Below are positions 53,734-62,091 of a stretch of DNA of 64,000 nucleotides, piece by piece; the stretch's first letter is position 1, and each line of letters starts with the position of its first letter. A program made the position numbers and the translations under genes. Source of the stretch: Novosphingobium resinovorum (lineage in GTDB: Bacteria; Pseudomonadota; Alphaproteobacteria; Sphingomonadales; Sphingomonadaceae); contig NZ_BSFC01000008.1 of the NCBI RefSeq assembly GCF_027922145.1, positions 1-64,000 of the forward strand, written 5' to 3'. The notes below the pieces were generated by a model, which did no database searches, was not told where the DNA came from, and saw only the letters and a list, made by a program, of their open reading frames with translations.

Positions 53734-54675
53734 TCAGCCTGCGTCTGCCAGACAGCGGCGCGCCTCGGCGTATTCGTCCACCAGCGTACCGATCCATTCG
53801 CCTGCAGGCCCCGCGACCTTGACCGCGCCGATGCCCTGCCCGGCGCTCCAGATTTCCTTCCACGCCTTGGCGTTGTCGCCGCCGCCGTCGATGTTGATCG
53901 CCTTGCCCGCCGCGCGCACGAGGTTGTCCGGGTCCAACCCGTTCTCGACGATCGAGGGGCGCAGGAACGTCGCCTTCACGCCGGTGAACGAGTCGCTGAC
54001 GAGGATGTCGTCGGCCGTGCAGTCGACGATCATCTGCTTGAAACCGACCTGCGTGTTGGCCTCTTCCGACGCAAGGAAGGCCGAGCCGACATAGGCGAGG
54101 TCAGCCCCCATCGCCTCGGCCGCCAGCACCGAGCGGCCGTTGGCGATGCAGCCCGAGAGGATCAGCAGCCCGTCCCACCACTCGCGGATTTCCTGCACCA
54201 GCGCGAAAGGCGAGATATTGCCGGTGTGCCCGCCTGCCCCGGCACCGACAGCGATGATCCCGTCCACGCCCATCTGCGCCGCCTTCTGCGCATGGCGGTT
54301 GCGCACCACGTCCTGGAACACCAGCGCGCCGTTGTCCTGAAGCCGCCGCACAAGGTCCGGGTTGGCCGCCAGCGCCAGCACCACGATCGGCACCTTGTGG
54401 CGCAGCACTACCTCGAGGTCCGGCTCCAGCCGCGAGTTCGAGGCATGGGCGACGAGGTTGATCGCATAAGGTGCGTCGCCCACTTCGGCCTTGATGCGGG
54501 CGATGTCGGCATCGAGCGCCTCGGTCGTGCGCGGGTTCAGTGCGGGCATCGAGCCGATGATCCCGGCCTTGCACTGCGCGATCACGAGGTCCGCGGTGGA
54601 GGCGATGAACATCGGCCCCGCCATCACCGGAATGCGCAGTCTGCCCTTGAGGGCGGCGATCTCTTCCCTGTTCAT
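53734..54675 (-). CDS. Nitronate monooxygenase/2-nitropropane dioxygenase-like FMN protein
   Basis: 313 aa TIM barrel. RIPVMAGPMFIASTADLVIAQCKAGIIGSMPALN is the typical N-terminus, and VGAGAGGHTGNIS is the FMN-phosphate/substrate loop. Such proteins occur in many steroid- and side-chain-degradation clusters, where they may act as flavin reductases or enoyl reductases rather than on nitro compounds, so the family name should not be taken as the substrate. It is the last gene of the operon starting at 61928. It lies 5 bp after the MaoC-like stop. Confidence 0.85.
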   Translation of the reverse strand: MNREEIAALKGRLRIPVMAGPMFIASTADLVIAQCKAGIIGSMPALNPRTTEALDADIARIKAEVGDAPYAINLVAHASNSRLEPDLEVVLRHKVPIVVLALAANPDLVRRLQDNGALVFQDVVRNRHAQKAAQMGVDGIIAVGAGAGGHTGNISPFALVQEIREWWDGLLILSGCIANGRSVLAAEAMGADLAYVGSAFLASEEANTQVGFKQMIVDCTADDILVSDSFTGVKATFLRPSIVENGLDPDNLVRAAGKAINIDGGGDNAKAWKEIWSAGQGIGAVKVAGPAGEWIGTLVDEYAEARRCLADAG

Positions 54676-54679
54676 CGTC

Positions 54680-55528
54680 CTATCGCTTCCATGTTATCGT
54701 GCCGTCATCCAGCACCTTGCGATCCCCAACCAACGCGCGGAACCGCGCCGAGGCATCGCCGTCCTTCCATATCTCGAACGTGACTGCGTCCCCGGGCATG
54801 ACCACGCCCGAAAACTTGCAGGCAAGCGCCCCCACCGCCCCCGGATCACGCCCCAGCGCACGCGAAACCGCCACGCCGGCGACGGCATAGCTCGCCAGCC
54901 CGTGCAAGATCGGGCGCGGGAAACCGGCCTTCGCCGCGAAGCCCGGATCGAGATGCAGCGGGTTCCAGTCCCCCGACAGGCGATAGATCAGCGCCGCGCG
55001 CGGCGAGATCGCGTAGTGCCCGACCGCATCGGGAGCGCCGACCGGTTCGAACTTCGCCTCGCGCGGGGCTTCGGGGCCGCCGAAACCGCCGTCGCCGCGC
55101 AGCAGCAGGGTCTGGCGCAGGCGGCAATGGACGGCGTCGGTATCGGCATTGCTGATCTCGCGCTCCAGCACCAGCACCGCGCCTCGCCCCTCACCCCGGT
55201 CGGTCAGCGAGACGACGCTCGCCGTCCCTGTCACCGTGGCGCCGGGGGGCAGCGGCTCGAAGAACTCGGCTGCCTGCGCGGAATGCACCAGCTTGCCGAA
55301 ATCGACCCCGAGCGCCGGCTCGCGAATCCACATGCCGGGCGAACACAGCGTCACACCATAAGTCGGCAGAACCCGCAGCGATCGTTCATCGAGAAACGCG
55401 AGATCGCCCGCGTCGCACGGATCGTGCCCCAGCCCGACGCCCAGCGCATAAAGGATCGCGTCACGCTCGGCATAGGACTGCGTGCGCACGCCGAAGCCGT
55501 AGTCCCGGATCGCGTCGGGCCGGATCAT
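54680..55528 (-). CDS. MaoC-like enoyl-CoA hydratase 2 (two hot-dog domains)
   Basis: 282 aa. The N-terminal hot-dog begins FGVRTQSYAERDAILYALGVGLG, as in the hydratase-2 part of peroxisomal MFE-2. The C-terminal one holds the catalytic YRLSGDWNPLHLDPGFAAKAGFPRPILHGL (Asp and His). It hydrates a trans-2-enoyl-CoA to the (R)-3-hydroxyacyl-CoA. ATG 55528 is used, but a GTG at 55534 overlapping the preceding stop is equally possible. It pairs with the MFE-2-like dehydrogenase upstream, as the two halves do in eukaryotic MFE-2. Confidence 0.9.
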   Translation of the reverse strand: MIRPDAIRDYGFGVRTQSYAERDAILYALGVGLGHDPCDAGDLAFLDERSLRVLPTYGVTLCSPGMWIREPALGVDFGKLVHSAQAAEFFEPLPPGATVTGTASVVSLTDRGEGRGAVLVLEREISNADTDAVHCRLRQTLLLRGDGGFGGPEAPREAKFEPVGAPDAVGHYAISPRAALIYRLSGDWNPLHLDPGFAAKAGFPRPILHGLASYAVAGVAVSRALGRDPGAVGALACKFSGVVMPGDAVTFEIWKDGDASARFRALVGDRKVLDDGTITWKR

Positions 55529-55530
55529 CG

Positions 55531-56445
55531 TCACACCGGGTCCCAGGTGAACACGTCGCCCGAGCGGTGGAGCGGGTAGAAGTCGTTGGCGAACTGCGGG
55601 AACACGCGCTCGGTGATCGTCTCGGGCGTCCAGCCCTCGGCGGTGTGGGCGGTGCGGATCGGACGCGACTGCGAGAACAGGTAGATCTCGTTGTTGCGCA
55701 CGCCGAAGACCTGTCCCGTCACCTCCTTGCCGCCATCGCTGCACAGCGCCGCGCAGAACGGCCCGATCTTGTCGGCATCGAGCTTCTTGAGGCCCTCGAC
55801 CCGCTTTTGCTGCTCGGGCGTGTCGGTCGGGATCGAACTGACCATGCGCGTCCACGCCCAGGGCGCCACCGCATTGGAGCGCACCCCGAAACGCTGCATG
55901 TCGATGGCGATGCACTTCGACATGCCGACGATGCCCAGCTTGGCCGCCGCATAGTTCGCCTGCCCGAAGTTGCCGACGAGCCCGGTCGAGGAGGTCATGT
56001 GCACGAAGGCGCCCGAGCCCTGTTCCTTGAAGAACGGCGCGGCGGCGCGGCTGGTGTGGAAACTGCCCATCAGGTGCACATCGATCACCGCGCGGAAATC
56101 CTCCGGCGTCATCTTGTGGAAGATCACGTCGCGCAGGTTGCCCGCGTTGTTCACCACCGCATCGATCCGGCCGAAGCTGTCGATCGCGGCCTGGACCATC
56201 GCCTGCGCCCCGTCCCATTCGGCGACGCTGTCGTGGTTGGCGACCGCCTGCCCGCCCAGCGCACGGATTTCCTCGACCACCTGCTCGGCGGGCGAAGCGC
56301 CCTCCTCACCCGCGCCGCTAAGCGCCACGCCAAGGTCGTTGACGACCACCGCAGCACCCGCCTTCGCCATGGCCAGCGCGATGCCGCGACCGACGCCGCG
56401 ACCGGCGCCGGTGACGAGCACGGCCTTGCCTTCCATCATTCCCAT
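55531..56445 (-). CDS. MFE-2-type SDR, (R)-3-hydroxyacyl-CoA dehydrogenase
   Basis: 304 aa. TGAGRGVGRGIALAMAKAGAAVVVNDLG, NNAGNLRD, HMTSSTGLVGNFGQANYAAAK and SNAVAPWAWTRM are the blocks of the dehydrogenase unit of peroxisomal multifunctional enzyme 2. It should oxidise the 3-hydroxyacyl-CoA made by the adjacent MaoC-like hydratase. The stop overlaps the MaoC-like start region. Its length and the C-terminal extension are normal for the stand-alone bacterial form. Confidence 0.9.
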   Translation of the reverse strand: MGMMEGKAVLVTGAGRGVGRGIALAMAKAGAAVVVNDLGVALSGAGEEGASPAEQVVEEIRALGGQAVANHDSVAEWDGAQAMVQAAIDSFGRIDAVVNNAGNLRDVIFHKMTPEDFRAVIDVHLMGSFHTSRAAAPFFKEQGSGAFVHMTSSTGLVGNFGQANYAAAKLGIVGMSKCIAIDMQRFGVRSNAVAPWAWTRMVSSIPTDTPEQQKRVEGLKKLDADKIGPFCAALCSDGGKEVTGQVFGVRNNEIYLFSQSRPIRTAHTAEGWTPETITERVFPQFANDFYPLHRSGDVFTWDPV

Positions 56446-56455
56446 TGTCGTATCC

Positions 56456-57634
56456 TCAGTAGCTCTTGGGAAGGTCGAGGACCTTCTCGGCGATGAAGCT
56501 CATGATGAGCTGCTCGGTGATCGGCGCGAGGCGCGTCAGCGCGGCCTCGCGGTACAGTCGCTCGACATGGTACTCCTTGGCATAGCCAAAGCCGCCATGC
56601 GTCGCGACCGATTGCCACGCCGCGTCATGACAGGCGCGGGCGGCAAGGAACTTGGCGGAATTGGCCTCGGCTCCGCAGGGCAGGCCGCTGTCGTAGAGGC
56701 GCGCGGCCTTTTCGACCATCAGCCAGGCGCTCTGCAGATACATCCACTTTTCCGCGAGCGGGTGCTGGATCCCCTGGTTCTGGCCGATCGGCCGGTCGAA
56801 AACCACGCGCTCCTTGGCATAGTTCACGCCCCGGCGCAGTGCGTCGGAACCGATGCCGGTGGCGGCGGCGGCGATCAGGATGCGCTCGGGGTTGAGCGAG
56901 TGGAGGATATAGCCGAAGCCCTTGCCTTCCTCGCCGATGCGGTCCTCGTCGGGGATGAACAGGTCCTCGATGAAGATCGCGTTCGAATCCACCGCCTTGC
57001 GGCCCATCTTGGGGATCAGGTGGACGTCGATCTTGCTGCGGTCGAGATCGGTGTAGAAGATGGTGATGCCGTCCGTCGGCTTGCTCACATCCTCGAACTT
57101 GGTCGTGCGCGTCAGCAGCATGATCTTGTTCGCGACCTGCGCGGTCGAGGTCCAGACCTTCTGGCCGTTGACGCGGTAGCCGCCGGGCACCTTCTCGGCG
57201 AAAGTCTTGATCCGCGTGGTGTTGAGACCGGCATCGGGCTCGGTGAAGCCAAAGCACACCTGATCCTCGCCCGAGACAAGGCGCGGCACCCAGCGGGCCT
57301 TCTGCTCCTCGGTGCCCTTGACCACGATCGGGTGCGGTCCGAACAGGTTGATGTGGATCGTCGAAGACGCGGCGAACCCGCCGCCGCAAGAGGCAACCTC
57401 GCGGATCATCGTCATCGCCTCGGTCACGCCGAGGCCGGAGCCACCGTATTCCTCGGGCATGGTGATACCCAGCCAGCCGCTTTCGGCCATGGCGCGGTGG
57501 AATTCGCGCGGGAACTTGCCGTCGTCGTCGCGGGCGAGCCAGTATTCGTCGTCGAACGGCTTGCAGACCGCGCGCACGCCTTCGCGGATGGCTTCGAGAT
57601 CTTCCTCGGTTGGAAGCGGACGGGGTGCACTCAT
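56456..57634 (-). CDS. Acyl-CoA dehydrogenase
   Basis: 392 aa. FGFTEPDAGLNTTRIKT is the flavin/substrate segment and VNGQKVWTSTAQVANK the middle domain. ERVVFDRPIGQNQGIQHPLAEKWM and THGGFGYAKEYHVERLYREA lie in the C-domain. The base is probably the Glu of NPERIL (isovaleryl-type position), because the medium-chain position carries no Glu. It is the dehydrogenation step of this operon's beta-oxidation set. The start overlaps the stop of the small membrane protein gene (ATGA). Confidence 0.9.
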   Translation of the reverse strand: MSAPRPLPTEEDLEAIREGVRAVCKPFDDEYWLARDDDGKFPREFHRAMAESGWLGITMPEEYGGSGLGVTEAMTMIREVASCGGGFAASSTIHINLFGPHPIVVKGTEEQKARWVPRLVSGEDQVCFGFTEPDAGLNTTRIKTFAEKVPGGYRVNGQKVWTSTAQVANKIMLLTRTTKFEDVSKPTDGITIFYTDLDRSKIDVHLIPKMGRKAVDSNAIFIEDLFIPDEDRIGEEGKGFGYILHSLNPERILIAAAATGIGSDALRRGVNYAKERVVFDRPIGQNQGIQHPLAEKWMYLQSAWLMVEKAARLYDSGLPCGAEANSAKFLAARACHDAAWQSVATHGGFGYAKEYHVERLYREAALTRLAPITEQLIMSFIAEKVLDLPKSY

Positions 57635-57960
57635 GACGAAATCCTCGTTGAATGGGACTGGATGCGGCGCAGCAGGTCGGGCCCGCGCCAGAGCAGCCAG
57701 GCGGCGTTGACCATGTTGCCGGTGCAGCAGGTGACGATGAACAGCACGACCACGAGCGTCAGGTTACGTTCGTAGGCGTAGATGATGAGCGAGAAGAGCA
57801 GGAAGCCGGAATAGGCATCGGCCCAGACGTAAAGGCCCCAGACCACCGACCACACGTGGAGCTGGTCCGGGATGACCTCGCCGGTCGCGAAGGCATAGAG
57901 AAGGAACGCGGTCAGGCCGACCACGATCGCAAGGCTGGCGCCGCGCGCGAAACCGCTCAT
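57631..57960 (-). CDS. Small membrane protein of unknown function
   Basis: 109 aa with three predicted helices (about residues 8-28, 36-64 and 68-92). No family was recognised. It overlaps genes on both sides by 4 bp, so it belongs to the operon. A membrane protein inside a soluble CoA pathway could serve transport or act as a membrane anchor, but no evidence points to either. Confidence 0.72.
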   Translation of the reverse strand: MSGFARGASLAIVVGLTAFLLYAFATGEVIPDQLHVWSVVWGLYVWADAYSGFLLFSLIIYAYERNLTLVVVLFIVTCCTGNMVNAAWLLWRGPDLLRRIQSHSTRISS

Positions 57961-58832
57961 CCATCTTCTCCTGCTGCGGCCAGCGTCTTGTGCGCGGCCT
58001 TGAGGTGGGGAATGTCGAACATCTTTCCGTCGATGCCGATCGTACCGAGCTGCGGATTGGCGGCGAAGGCATCGACGATGCGGCGGGCATGGGCCACTTC
58101 CTCCTCAGACGGGCTGAAGCAGCGGTTGATCGTGTCGACCTGATCGGGATGAATGGCGATGCGGCCGAGGAACCCGTCGCGCCGGGCCTTGCGGCAATCG
58201 GCCTCCAGCCCCTCGGGATCGCGGAAGTTGGCGAAGAGCGTGTCGATCGGCACGACCCCGGCCGAGGCCGAGGCGAACAGGCACTGCGCGCGGGCAACCT
58301 GATAGGGGAAGGTCCAGGAGCCGTCGGGCTCCTTGTTGTCCGTCGCGCCGATGGCGGCGCCAAGGTCTTCCGCCCCCCAGGTCAGGCCGACGAGGCGTGG
58401 GTGCGGCGGCGTGTAGGACTGCAGGTTGAACATCGCCAGCGGCGTCTCGGTGGAGACGACGGCGATCTTCACCGTGCCCGCCGCCATGCCCGCCTCGGCC
58501 TCGAGCCGGTCGAGCTTGCGGGCGATTTCGGCGATGTCCTCGGCGCCATTGGCCTTGGGGATCAACAGTCCCGCAAGGCCGGGGCGCACCACGGCGGCAA
58601 GGTCGTCGTCGATCAGCCCGCTGTCGAGCGGATTGGGCCGCACGAACAGCGCAGCGCCGACCTCGCCCGCGCGGTCGAGCCAGCCCGCGACGATGCCGCG
58701 CGCCTCGGGCTTCACCGCCGGAGCAACCGAGTCCTCGAGATCGAGGATCAGCACGTCCGCCGCGGTCTGCGAGGCTTTTGCGAACTTTTTCTCGCTGTCG
58801 CCCGGCACGAAGAGAAGCGAGCGCAGCCTCAC
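57957..58832 (-). CDS. HpcH/HpaI aldolase/citrate lyase family protein (CoA-ester lyase)
   Basis: 291 aa TIM barrel of the CitE/Mcl group. LRSLLFVPGDSEKKFAKA and DVLILDLEDSVAP carry the metal-binding and CoA-contact residues, and LTWGAEDLGAAIG is typical of malyl- or citramalyl-CoA lyases. It probably cleaves a 3-hydroxy acyl-CoA (malyl-CoA-like) into two pieces. It is next to a MaoC-like dehydratase in the manner of mesaconyl-/methylmalyl-CoA pathways. The start is GTG 58832, overlapping the MaoC-like stop. Confidence 0.9.
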   Translation of the reverse strand: MRLRSLLFVPGDSEKKFAKASQTAADVLILDLEDSVAPAVKPEARGIVAGWLDRAGEVGAALFVRPNPLDSGLIDDDLAAVVRPGLAGLLIPKANGAEDIAEIARKLDRLEAEAGMAAGTVKIAVVSTETPLAMFNLQSYTPPHPRLVGLTWGAEDLGAAIGATDNKEPDGSWTFPYQVARAQCLFASASAGVVPIDTLFANFRDPEGLEADCRKARRDGFLGRIAIHPDQVDTINRCFSPSEEEVAHARRIVDAFAANPQLGTIGIDGKMFDIPHLKAAHKTLAAAGEDG

Positions 58833-59281
58833 GCCGGCTTCCTCAGCATAAGCGCATTGCGCTTGGTGCGGCAGACGATCTGGTCGTTCTGGTTGAGGCC
58901 GATATGCTCGAACAGGACGATGCCCTGCGTTGGGCGAGACTTGCTGGCGCGCACCTCCAGCACATGCGTTTCCGAGCGGATGGTATCGCCGGAGAAGACC
59001 GGGTTCGGAAACACCGTATCGGTCATGCCGAGGTTGGCGACCGTGGTGCCCAGCGTCGTATCCTGCACCGACAGGCCGATCACCAGTCCCAGCGTGAAGA
59101 TCGAGTTCATCAGCGGCCTGCCGAACTCGGTCTGCGCCGCATAGTCGTGATCGACGTGAAGCTGCGCCGGGTTGAAGGTCAGCGACGAGAACAGCATGTT
59201 CTCGTATTCCAGCACGGTCTTGCGGATTTCGTGCCGGATCACCTGCCCGACCTCGAACTCCTCGAACCAGAGGCCTGCCAT
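58829..59281 (-). CDS. MaoC-family dehydratase (mesaconyl-CoA hydratase-like)
   Basis: 150 aa single hot-dog domain. GLWFEEFEVGQVIRHE and the NPAQLHVDHDYAAQTEFGRPLMNSIFTLGL segment (hydratase motif with His and Asn/Asp) are family-typical. It likely dehydrates or hydrates a branched hydroxyacyl-CoA, feeding or following the lyase encoded next, as in the beta-methylmalyl-CoA/mesaconyl-CoA steps. The pairing with the lyase supports this. Substrate not proven. Confidence 0.88.
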   Translation of the reverse strand: MAGLWFEEFEVGQVIRHEIRKTVLEYENMLFSSLTFNPAQLHVDHDYAAQTEFGRPLMNSIFTLGLVIGLSVQDTTLGTTVANLGMTDTVFPNPVFSGDTIRSETHVLEVRASKSRPTQGIVLFEHIGLNQNDQIVCRTKRNALMLRKPA

Positions 59282-59304
59282 CGTATCGTCTCCCTATTAT
59301 CTTG

Positions 59305-60504
59305 TCAGTTCAGGCGGCCGAGGATCGCCACGGCGGCGACGCTGTTGAACGGCGCACCGCCCAGATTGTGCGTCAGGCCGAAGTCGACCTTGCCGCGCTG
59401 GCGCTCGCCCGCCCGGCCCTGAAGCTGGTTGTAGACCTCGTAGGCCATGCGCAGGCCCGAGGCGCCGACCGGGTGGCCGAAACACTTGAGCCCGCCGTCG
59501 AGCTGGCACGGGATCGCGCCGTCGCGGTCGTACCGGCCATCGAGGATGTCGGCAGGCGCGCGGCCCTCGTCCGACAGGCCGAGGTCTTCCATGATGACCA
59601 GTTCGGTGATCGAGAAGCAGTCGTGCACCTCGGTCATGTCGATGCTCTGCTTCGGATCGTGGATGCCCGCCTCGGCATAGGCCTTGCCAGCCGCGACGCG
59701 GGTATTGGGCACATGCGCGCCGTCCCATTCGCCGTACTGCATCTCCCAGCCGTTGCTGGCGCTCAGCTGGATCGCCTTGATCGTGACGGGGTTCGCCTTG
59801 CCCAGCCCGCGCGCGATGTCGGGCGTGGTGACGATGGCGCAGGCCGCGCCGTCCGACACGCCGCAGCAATCGAACAGGCCGAGCGGATCGGCGATCATCG
59901 GCGCGTTCAGGATCTTGTCCATCTCCACCGCCTTGCGCATGTGCGCTTTGGGGCTGTGGACGCCGTTCTGGTGGCTCTTCCACGAGACATGCGCCATCGC
60001 CCGCTTGAGGTCGCCCGCGTCGATCCCGTGCCGCGCGGCATAAGCTCCTGCCAGCTGCGCGAACGTGCCCGGCGCGGAGCCATAAGGCATCCACAAGTCG
60101 TTCTGCACGCCCTTGGTCTTGAGCGGCAAGCCGCCGTAGCCGGTGTCCTTGAGCTTCTCCACGCCGATGGCCAGCGCGATGTCCACCGCGCCCGAAGCCA
60201 CGGCATAAGCCGCGCCGCGCAGCGCCTCGGTCCCGGTGGCACACATGTTCTCCACCCGCGTCACCGGCACCCGCTGCAGGCGCAGAGCATGGGCGGCGGG
60301 CAGCGCGGAATTGCCGACGTTGATGTCGTCAAGCGCATTGCCGACCCACGCCGCCTCGATCTGCTCGCGCGCGATACCGGCATCCGCCAGCGCCTCGCCG
60401 AACGCCTCGACCATCAGACCGTCGGCGCCGAGGTCCCAGCGTTCGCCGAAGCGGCTGCAACCCATGCCGACTATGGCGACCTTGTCCCTGAATCCGCTCG
60501 CCAT
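59305..60504 (-). CDS. Thiolase-family protein (SCP-x/lipid-transfer type acetyl-CoA acyltransferase)
   Basis: 399 aa. The acylated Cys88 is in ENMCATGTEAL, and the second active-site part is GHPVGASGLRMAYE. In the C-terminal NLGGAP block the cysteine of classical thiolases is not found, as in many SCP-x/Ltp-type proteins of steroid-like side-chain pathways, where the reaction may be a retro-aldol or an atypical thiolysis. It starts directly at the stop of the HMG-CoA-synthase-like gene (TGATG), and these two usually act as a complex with a DUF35 domain. Confidence 0.88.
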   Translation of the reverse strand: MASGFRDKVAIVGMGCSRFGERWDLGADGLMVEAFGEALADAGIAREQIEAAWVGNALDDINVGNSALPAAHALRLQRVPVTRVENMCATGTEALRGAAYAVASGAVDIALAIGVEKLKDTGYGGLPLKTKGVQNDLWMPYGSAPGTFAQLAGAYAARHGIDAGDLKRAMAHVSWKSHQNGVHSPKAHMRKAVEMDKILNAPMIADPLGLFDCCGVSDGAACAIVTTPDIARGLGKANPVTIKAIQLSASNGWEMQYGEWDGAHVPNTRVAAGKAYAEAGIHDPKQSIDMTEVHDCFSITELVIMEDLGLSDEGRAPADILDGRYDRDGAIPCQLDGGLKCFGHPVGASGLRMAYEVYNQLQGRAGERQRGKVDFGLTHNLGGAPFNSVAAVAILGRLN

Positions 60505-61928
60505 CAGGCGTCTCCCAACGTCGGGCGCGCGAGCGGCGCCGCTTTCCAGAAATAGGTGCGGGTGCCCAGCTCGCGGTTCTGCGACTTGATGCGCAGCCGC
60601 ATGCGGACGCGGTCCCCCACCGCAAAGCCCTGCTCGGGCCGGTCGACCATCTCCATCAGCACCCGCGCGCCGTTGTCGAACTGGACGAGACCAAAGTCGA
60701 ACGGCGGATCGGGGGTGAAGTTCAGCCGGTCCGCCGTGATCGAGACGATCTTCGCCTCCAGATCGGCAAGGCGCACGTCCTCCAGCATTTCGGGCTCGGA
60801 CAGAGCCGGGTTGACCGGATAGGCGCTCTTGGGGAACTGGACGTTGCCCCCACTGTCGCGCCCGCCGATGAAGCCGATGGTGTCGCGGCCGACGCGCTCC
60901 AGCACGGTGGCCTGCGATTTCTGCTGGAATTCCGCGCGCATCCCCCAGTCGAGCGACAGCGCGCCCGAAAGATTGAGGAAGCGCGTGGGCGAAGTCAGGC
61001 GGAAGCCCTGCGCGAGAACCTCGGCGAACCCGGCCACGCCCTCGACTTCGCCGGTAACCTCGAAGACCAGAGCATCGACGCCACTGCCGAACCCGACGAC
61101 CAGCACGTAGTCACCTACCGCCGCCGCCGCGAGCGCCAGGCCGAGGCCGTAGAGCGGCATCGCCGTGCCCAGATCGCCCGCCGCATCGGAAACCGATTGA
61201 CAATGATTGGGCGCAGCGACCTTCAACTGGCGCGCCGCAGCGGCCCATGTCCCGCCGACCGGCTCGGCCACCGCGACATGCGTCAGATGTCCCGGCTCGA
61301 TCCCCGCTTCCTCGCAGGCGTCGCGGATGGCGGGGACGATCAGTTCGGCCACCGCCACGTCGCGCACGAAGCGTTCCTCGTAAACGTAAGGCGTGGGGTG
61401 ATCCTGCGAGGCGTAGCGATCGACCAGATCGTGCGTCACGCTGGCGAAACCCGCCAGCCGCGCGCCGCCACCCTCGCCGATGCGCACCGCGGCGGCGCCG
61501 TCGCCATAGGCCAGCTGCGCCGCGCTGCCCGCCTGCGTCAGCCGCTTTTCCGATGCGACGACGATCTGGTCGCCCGTACCCAGCAGCGCATCGAGCATGG
61601 CAGTCGTGGCGGCGCGGCGCGAATTGCCGAAGTCCACGGTGCGCACCGTGCGCGGCAGGGCCAGCGCATCGAGCGCGATCGCGCTTTGCGAACGCTCCGT
61701 ATAATAGGCCGAGGTCGAGGCGATCCGCAGACTTTCGGGCGCGGTCTGCACCAGCCCCCGCGCCGCTTCTACAGCCATCGTCAGGCTGTCCTCGTCCCAG
61801 CCCGCCAGCGCGCGGAAACCGCCACGCGGCATGCCGAGGCCGCTCCAGGAATATTCGCGGGCGATCGCCTTGCGGTCGACGCGCAGCGCGGGCAAGTATG
61901 CACCCATCGCGGTTATACCGATCTGCAC
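60504..61928 (-). CDS. HMG-CoA-synthase-like thiolase-fold protein fused to DUF35/OB domain
   Basis: 474 aa. Residues 1-330 have the thiolase/HMGCS fold, and residues about 350-470 form a DUF35-like unit with an OB fold (VQFPKSAY...; FDFGLVQFDNGARVLMEMVD; GDRVRMRLR). Where HMG-CoA synthase has its catalytic Cys the sequence reads GNSRRAAT (residues 101-108), without Cys. The rubredoxin-like zinc knuckle normally before the OB fold has no cysteines. The protein therefore looks non-catalytic or chemically different and may be a scaffold for the adjacent thiolase. It is the first gene of the operon. Confidence 0.8.
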   Translation of the reverse strand: MQIGITAMGAYLPALRVDRKAIAREYSWSGLGMPRGGFRALAGWDEDSLTMAVEAARGLVQTAPESLRIASTSAYYTERSQSAIALDALALPRTVRTVDFGNSRRAATTAMLDALLGTGDQIVVASEKRLTQAGSAAQLAYGDGAAAVRIGEGGGARLAGFASVTHDLVDRYASQDHPTPYVYEERFVRDVAVAELIVPAIRDACEEAGIEPGHLTHVAVAEPVGGTWAAAARQLKVAAPNHCQSVSDAAGDLGTAMPLYGLGLALAAAAVGDYVLVVGFGSGVDALVFEVTGEVEGVAGFAEVLAQGFRLTSPTRFLNLSGALSLDWGMRAEFQQKSQATVLERVGRDTIGFIGGRDSGGNVQFPKSAYPVNPALSEPEMLEDVRLADLEAKIVSITADRLNFTPDPPFDFGLVQFDNGARVLMEMVDRPEQGFAVGDRVRMRLRIKSQNRELGTRTYFWKAAPLARPTLGDA

Positions 61929-62015
61929 CCTATCCTCCGCAAGATCATTTTTCAGGTCCGCCGCTGCTTGGCGGCGGCATATCGTCGCAGCCTTCTTGAC
62001 AGCGCCGAATCATTT

Positions 62016-62031
62016 TGTAAACAGGTTCACA
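62016..62031. promoter_or_regulatory. Candidate operator TGTAAACAGGTTCACA
   Basis: A 16-nt dyad of the half-site TGTRAAC lies in the 163-bp divergent region between the HMGCS-like and SDR genes. A TTGACA box (61996-62001) stands upstream for the plus-strand genes, with TAAACA 16 nt later overlapping the dyad. The same half-site, in direct orientation, is found at 5248-5262. Confidence 0.45.
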
Positions 62032-62091
62032 ATTAGTGGCAAGGGTGATTTGGCACCCCCTCGGGGCAGCCTCCGGCCAAGGGAGCAGGAC

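Noticed and set aside
53734..54675. Literal role in nitroalkane degradation
   Set aside because: The family name is broad, and the operon is a CoA-ester pathway with no nitro-compound genes.
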